From: Ruminococcus sp.
GTDB lineage: Bacteria > Bacillota > Clostridia > Oscillospirales > Acutalibacteraceae
Length of the DNA: 32,966 bases
Direction: 5' to 3'
NCBI GenBank assembly: GCA_017405065.1
Contig: JAFRBD010000036.1
Coordinates: 1-32,966 of the forward strand
The position numbers were made by a program, and so were the translations under genes. Below, piece after piece: positions 29,653 through 32,966 of the stretch. Below the pieces are notes generated by a model. The model worked only from the letters and a program-made list of their open reading frames with translations, was not told the origin of the DNA and ran no database searches. The number at the start of each line of letters is the position of its first letter. Position 1 is the stretch's first letter.

Positions 29653-30774
29653 TCAAAGTCTGATGACGCCGTTGGAAAACTCGTTGATCGGCTGTCCGCC
29701 TTTAGCGATATTCATTGCTTCCGCCGCGCGCAGATCGACGTTAAATATTTCTTTAGCAGAAATATTGTTCAGGCTTTCATAATCCGTCTTCGTCTTGACG
29801 ATCAGCGGCAGCGCTGCGCCTCTGAGCAATCCTTCAAGACCCGCTTTGAACCCGAGGATGCGCAGATAGGGGACAGGGGTGTTCTGCATTTCCTGCGTGA
29901 TGTTGAGGAACGCGGCGAGCACGATCCTGCGGATCCGCGCCATGGTGTAGCGTTTTGTTTTAACGGCGTTATATATTTCGTTCAGAGAATTAAACTGCTT
30001 TGCCGCTTCAATGATTCGGTATTCCAGACCCTCGCTGACGTCGGCGATCCGGCGCAGTTCTTCCGGCGTGGTGGTTTTGAGCCGATAGAGGATCGCGGAT
30101 TCAATGCTGCTTAACCGGCAGGGACGGTCGATCTCCATCGGCGTGAGCAGTCTGTACGACTCGCCGTTCTCGATCATCTCGCGGATCTTGCTTGCCGAGG
30201 CGATCCCGTCGCGTATCACATCTTCATCGTGACCCGCGCCCTTACGCGGAATCGCGATCGGCAGGATACCGTACTTTTGACAAGCCTTGATGTACTCGAG
30301 CGCGAGGATGTTGTTCGGCTGTTCGAGGATATGAGCATGTTTATCTCCGACCGCCGAGCTCAGCGCCTTGGGATAGTACTGCCCGCCCTTCATTGCAGAA
30401 CGTATCTTGTCGTTTATTAATTCGTTTTCCAGCAAACTCGCAACCTCAGACAGATCGTTGATGGAGTTTTCCGCTCCGAAGTACAGCCTGTTACAGTTGA
30501 GTGCAGCGGCGATGTGAACGCCGTTATCAGCGAAAACCTGTGCGCTTGATAAAGCGTATACTGTCGGCAGTTCGACGACGATATCCGCGCCGTTTTGCAG
30601 CGCCGCTTTCGCTCGTTCGTATTTATCGGTGATCGCGATATCGCCCCGCTGAACAAAGCTGCCGCTCATGATGCAGACGATATCATCATGAGAATCCGAT
30701 TTGATTTTCTCTAACAGAAATTTATGTCCGTTATGAAAGGGATTGAATTCGCAGATAACGCCTGCACGGCTCAT
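29653..30774 (-). CDS. tmcAL: tRNA(Met) cytidine acetate ligase TmcAL
   Basis: A 373-residue nucleotidyltransferase-fold enzyme (YlbM family) that makes N4-acetylcytidine at the wobble base of elongator tRNA-Met using acetate and ATP. The N-terminus has GVICEFNPFHNGHKFLL with the HxGH motif at 14-17, then IMSGSFVQRGD and RAKAALQNGADIVVELP. The C-terminal helical domain is complete. ATG 30774 is chosen; an in-frame GTG at 30780 is possible and the ribosome site is weak. It is divergent from ackA, which also handles acetate, a common pairing in Firmicutes. Confidence 0.92.
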   Translation of the reverse strand: MSRAGVICEFNPFHNGHKFLLEKIKSDSHDDIVCIMSGSFVQRGDIAITDKYERAKAALQNGADIVVELPTVYALSSAQVFADNGVHIAAALNCNRLYFGAENSINDLSEVASLLENELINDKIRSAMKGGQYYPKALSSAVGDKHAHILEQPNNILALEYIKACQKYGILPIAIPRKGAGHDEDVIRDGIASASKIREMIENGESYRLLTPMEIDRPCRLSSIESAILYRLKTTTPEELRRIADVSEGLEYRIIEAAKQFNSLNEIYNAVKTKRYTMARIRRIVLAAFLNITQEMQNTPVPYLRILGFKAGLEGLLRGAALPLIVKTKTDYESLNNISAKEIFNVDLRAAEAMNIAKGGQPINEFSNGVIRL

Positions 30775-30810
30775 ATTCACACCAACTTTATGATTTTAGG
30801 ATAAAAATGC

Positions 30811-30839
30811 TTGAAATACTCAGCTTTTTGTACTATTAT
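30811..30839 (+). promoter_or_regulatory. Promoter of ackA
   Basis: TTGAAA (30811-30816), 17-bp spacer, TATTAT (30834-30839), 47 nt before the start codon. Confidence 0.65.
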
Positions 30840-30885
30840 AGTATATGTTATTATTGTTGAATTTTCAATACAGGAGGAAGAATTA

Positions 30886-32088
30886 ATGAAAATATTAGTT
30901 ATCAACGCAGGCAGCTCCAGCCTGAAATATCAGCTCATCGACATGGATACCGAGCAGATGATCGCCAAGGGCAACTGTGAGCGCATCGGTCAGGAAGGCT
31001 CCTTCATCGGTCATAAGACCGCCGACGGACGTTCTTTCACCAAAGAGATCCCCATGCCCGATCATGCAAAGGCGTTCATCGCCGTCAGCGACGCGCTTCT
31101 TTCCGAAGAATTCGGCGTGATCAAGAACCTCGACGAGGTCGCCGCGATCGGTCACCGTATCGTTCAGGGCGGCGCGCTGTTCAGTGATCCCGAGCTGGTC
31201 ACCGAGGAGGTCATCAAGGGCATCGAGAGCCTGATCCCGCTGGCTCCTCTGCATAATGCGGGACATGTCCAGGCGATCAGGGGCTGTCAGCAGGTTTTCG
31301 GCGACAAGATCCCGATGGTCGTCGTATTCGATACCGCGTTCCACAGCACCATGCCCGAGAAGGCGTATATGTACGCCGTTCCCTATGAGTATTATGAGAA
31401 GTACGCCGTCCGCCGTTACGGCGCTCACGGCACCTCTCACCGCTTTGTATCCGGCGCAATGGCTGATCTGATGGGTAAGGATATCAAGGATCTGAAGCTC
31501 ATCACCTGCCATATCGGCAACGGTTCCTCCATCACCGCCGTCAAGAACGGCAAGGTCATCGACACCTCGATGGGTCTGACGCCTCTCGACGGTATCCTGA
31601 TGGGCACCCGCTCCGGCTGTCTGGATCCCTCCGTCGTCACCTTCATCGCCGAGAAGGACAACCTCTCGCCGCAGGAGATGAACATCCTGCTCAATAAGAA
31701 ATCCGGTCTGTTGGGCGTTTCCGGCGTATCGAGCGACGACCGCGACGTTACCGCCGCCGAGGAAGCCGGCAACCACCGCGCGAAGCTCGTTCACGAGATG
31801 CTGTACTACCAGATCGCGAAGTACATCGGTCAGTACTGGGTCGCTATGGGCGGCTGCGACGGCATCGTCTTTACCGCAGGCTTGGGCGAGAATCAGCCCG
31901 CTCTGCGTGAGGCTGTCATCGACTATCTCGCGTTCGCGGGCGTGAAGCTGAACAAGGAAGTCAACGCCGTGACCAGAGATACCGCGTTTATCTCCGCCGA
32001 GGATTCTTCCATCCCCGTCGCCGTTATCGCGACCAACGAGGAGCTGGCGATCGCAAGAGATACCAAGTCGATCGTAGAAAAGCTGTAA
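30886..32088 (+). CDS. ackA: Acetate kinase
   Basis: A 400-residue acetate kinase that makes ATP and acetate from acetyl phosphate, the last step of fermentative acetate production. The motifs are intact: VINAGSSSLKY at the N-terminus, HRIVQGG, RYGAHGTSHRFV, CHIGNGSSITAV, GTRSGCLDPSVV, and VFTAGLGENQPALRE. The start at ATG 30886 follows CAGGAGGAAG; an upstream in-frame extension from 30811 overlaps the promoter and is rejected. No pta gene is adjacent. The strong codon bias toward C-ending codons suggests high expression. Confidence 0.97.
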   Translation: MKILVINAGSSSLKYQLIDMDTEQMIAKGNCERIGQEGSFIGHKTADGRSFTKEIPMPDHAKAFIAVSDALLSEEFGVIKNLDEVAAIGHRIVQGGALFSDPELVTEEVIKGIESLIPLAPLHNAGHVQAIRGCQQVFGDKIPMVVVFDTAFHSTMPEKAYMYAVPYEYYEKYAVRRYGAHGTSHRFVSGAMADLMGKDIKDLKLITCHIGNGSSITAVKNGKVIDTSMGLTPLDGILMGTRSGCLDPSVVTFIAEKDNLSPQEMNILLNKKSGLLGVSGVSSDDRDVTAAEEAGNHRAKLVHEMLYYQIAKYIGQYWVAMGGCDGIVFTAGLGENQPALREAVIDYLAFAGVKLNKEVNAVTRDTAFISAEDSSIPVAVIATNEELAIARDTKSIVEKL

Positions 32089-32100
32089 GGGTGAGAGATA

Positions 32101-32736
32101 ATGAAGAGAATCACTGCATTATTGATCGCTTTACTGCTGCTCGTCTCACTTGCTTCCTGTAACAGCGCCGAACAGGGCGGGAACAGCGAAGCGGAACCGA
32201 AAGACGCTCCGACAGCATCTCAGACAGAAGCCGCGACAAATGCTGCTGAGCCGGCGCAGGCAGAAGCAGTTGATATCAGCGGCTGGAACTGGATCGACGG
32301 AGAACTGGATTGCTACAATTATGACGACTGCTACATGTCATATCAATATCCCGAGCAGTTCAAGACCTCGTCCGAGGACAGCAGCGGCTACCAGTCGCGC
32401 AGCTATTATTATAATCCATCCAACGCCGAAGCAGATGCGAACGGTTCGCCCTACGGTCTCTATATCTCCTTCGGACAGGGATCGTTCGGCGGCATGACAA
32501 AAAGCTCGCTGGAAGAAACGGCTCCCAACGGTCTTTCGGAGCGTGAACTCGGCGGACGTCAGGTACTCTTTGCAGAGCTTTCGTCTGATCCGAACACCGG
32601 CGCTCATGCTTTCGCCTATTATCTGGCGTATGACGAGGATGAATGGTCGCGGATCTGGATCATTCTGTGTGATCCGGAGGAGGACGGCGCATTCAGAAAA
32701 ACCTTTGAAAACAGCATCAGCTTTGCAAAAGACTGA
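32101..32736 (+). CDS. Putative lipoprotein
   Basis: A 211-residue exported protein. A lipoprotein signal with lipobox LASC places the lipidated cysteine at C20, followed by a Glu/Ala/Thr-rich tether (about 21-58) typical of surface lipoproteins. The folded part (about 60-211) is rich in aromatic and acidic residues (YNYDDCYMSYQYPEQF, FGQGSFGGMTKSSLEE) and matches no family I recognise. It begins 12 nt after ackA and shares its transcript; GGGTGAGA precedes the ATG. It may be a solute- or surface-binding protein; the function is unknown. Confidence 0.8.
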   Translation: MKRITALLIALLLLVSLASCNSAEQGGNSEAEPKDAPTASQTEAATNAAEPAQAEAVDISGWNWIDGELDCYNYDDCYMSYQYPEQFKTSSEDSSGYQSRSYYYNPSNAEADANGSPYGLYISFGQGSFGGMTKSSLEETAPNGLSERELGGRQVLFAELSSDPNTGAHAFAYYLAYDEDEWSRIWIILCDPEEDGAFRKTFENSISFAKD

Positions 32737-32760
32737 CAACATTCTTAACAGACAGAAAGA

Positions 32761-32787
32761 AACCGCTCTCGATGGAGGGCGGTTTTT
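32761..32787 (+). terminator. Intrinsic terminator after the lipoprotein gene
   Basis: AACCGCTCTC (32761-32770) pairs with GAGGGCGGTT (32775-32784) with one G-T wobble, then a T run. Confidence 0.8.
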
Positions 32788-32966
32788 ACATACTGTACAG
32801 CACAATTGTGCACAAAACAAACAAATTAAAGTGTACCCCATGTCAAGGACAGAATAAAAAACAGTACAGTTAGATTTGTTGGTTAAGTTTTTCTGCTTCG
32901 AAGTCAACTATCAGAGTCGGAGACGAAGTCTCCTTATCTGAGAAAGCGACATCAAAAGTGGAGTCA
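32788..32966. other. Unannotated right edge, possible tip of an IS3-family element
   Basis: No gene is visible. A CACAATTGTG palindrome lies near 32801, the sequence TGTACCCCATGTCAAGGACA begins near 32832, and a hairpin GGAGAC-GAA-GTCTCC lies further on. The TGTACCCC...AAGGACA pattern resembles terminal repeats of IS3-family elements (IS150 group) as I remember them. The element would run off the window, so it cannot be confirmed. Confidence 0.3.

Noticed and set aside
30895-31794. 299-residue antisense reading frame over ackA
   Set aside because: Shadow frame with no start signals and no recognisable domain.

Overview
The window looks like a chromosomal segment of a low-GC-Gram-positive gut clostridium of the Ruminococcaceae/Oscillospirales type, joined to one end of an integrative conjugative element (ICE). 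Reasons for the placement: the scpA-scpB-DUF2953-gerW-D,D-carboxypeptidase-rluB block is a typical sporulating-clostridial arrangement; alaS is controlled by an alanine T-box; a secreted protein ends in a type I dockerin, as in ruminococcal cellulosome systems; and Shine-Dalgarno sites are strong. No species is claimed.

Region 1 (1-7392) is the ICE end. All genes lie on the minus strand: a wHTH/DUF6017 replication-initiator-like protein, a DUF3991/TOPRIM primase-like protein, a small XRE-type DNA-binding protein, an LPD1 protein with an HEWWH zincin motif, two tandem paralogues of unknown function, a DUF3846 protein and a gene cut by the window edge. A Cys-rich protein lies nearest the element end. 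The element stops at a 3' fragment of a tRNA-Arg(CCU) gene (7348-7392), which marks the attachment site. The final 450 bases before it are non-coding and full of inverted and direct repeats.

Region 2 (7393-19100, plus strand) is chromosome: azlCD (branched-chain amino-acid export); tmk; a DJ-1 protein, 5-formyl-THF cyclo-ligase, mltG and a U32 peptidase (TrhP-like) in one run; T-box and alaS; and a secreted three-repeat dockerin protein.

Region 3 (19100-24900): rpmB on the minus strand carries an in-frame amber codon. A divergent site-2 protease follows, then the scpAB/sporulation/cell-wall/rluB block.

Region 4 (24880-32966): a small GNAT-like protein; a three-gene operon (carboxyltransferase, biotin carrier, OadA-type subunit) whose composition matches a transcarboxylase; a minus-strand membrane TIR protein and tmcAL; then ackA with a lipoprotein gene downstream. 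The last 180 bases may contain the tip of an IS3-family element.

Strongest leads: (i) the amber codon in rpmB; (ii) heptanucleotide arrays placed directly 5' of several start codons; (iii) 15-bp palindromic iterons inside the ICE replication gene; (iv) two ICE genes whose best start codon appears to be AUA; (v) a small inverted-repeat element that splits an intrinsic terminator; (vi) a transcarboxylase-like operon with an eroded carboxyltransferase active site; (vii) a four-TM TIR protein with its own promoter.
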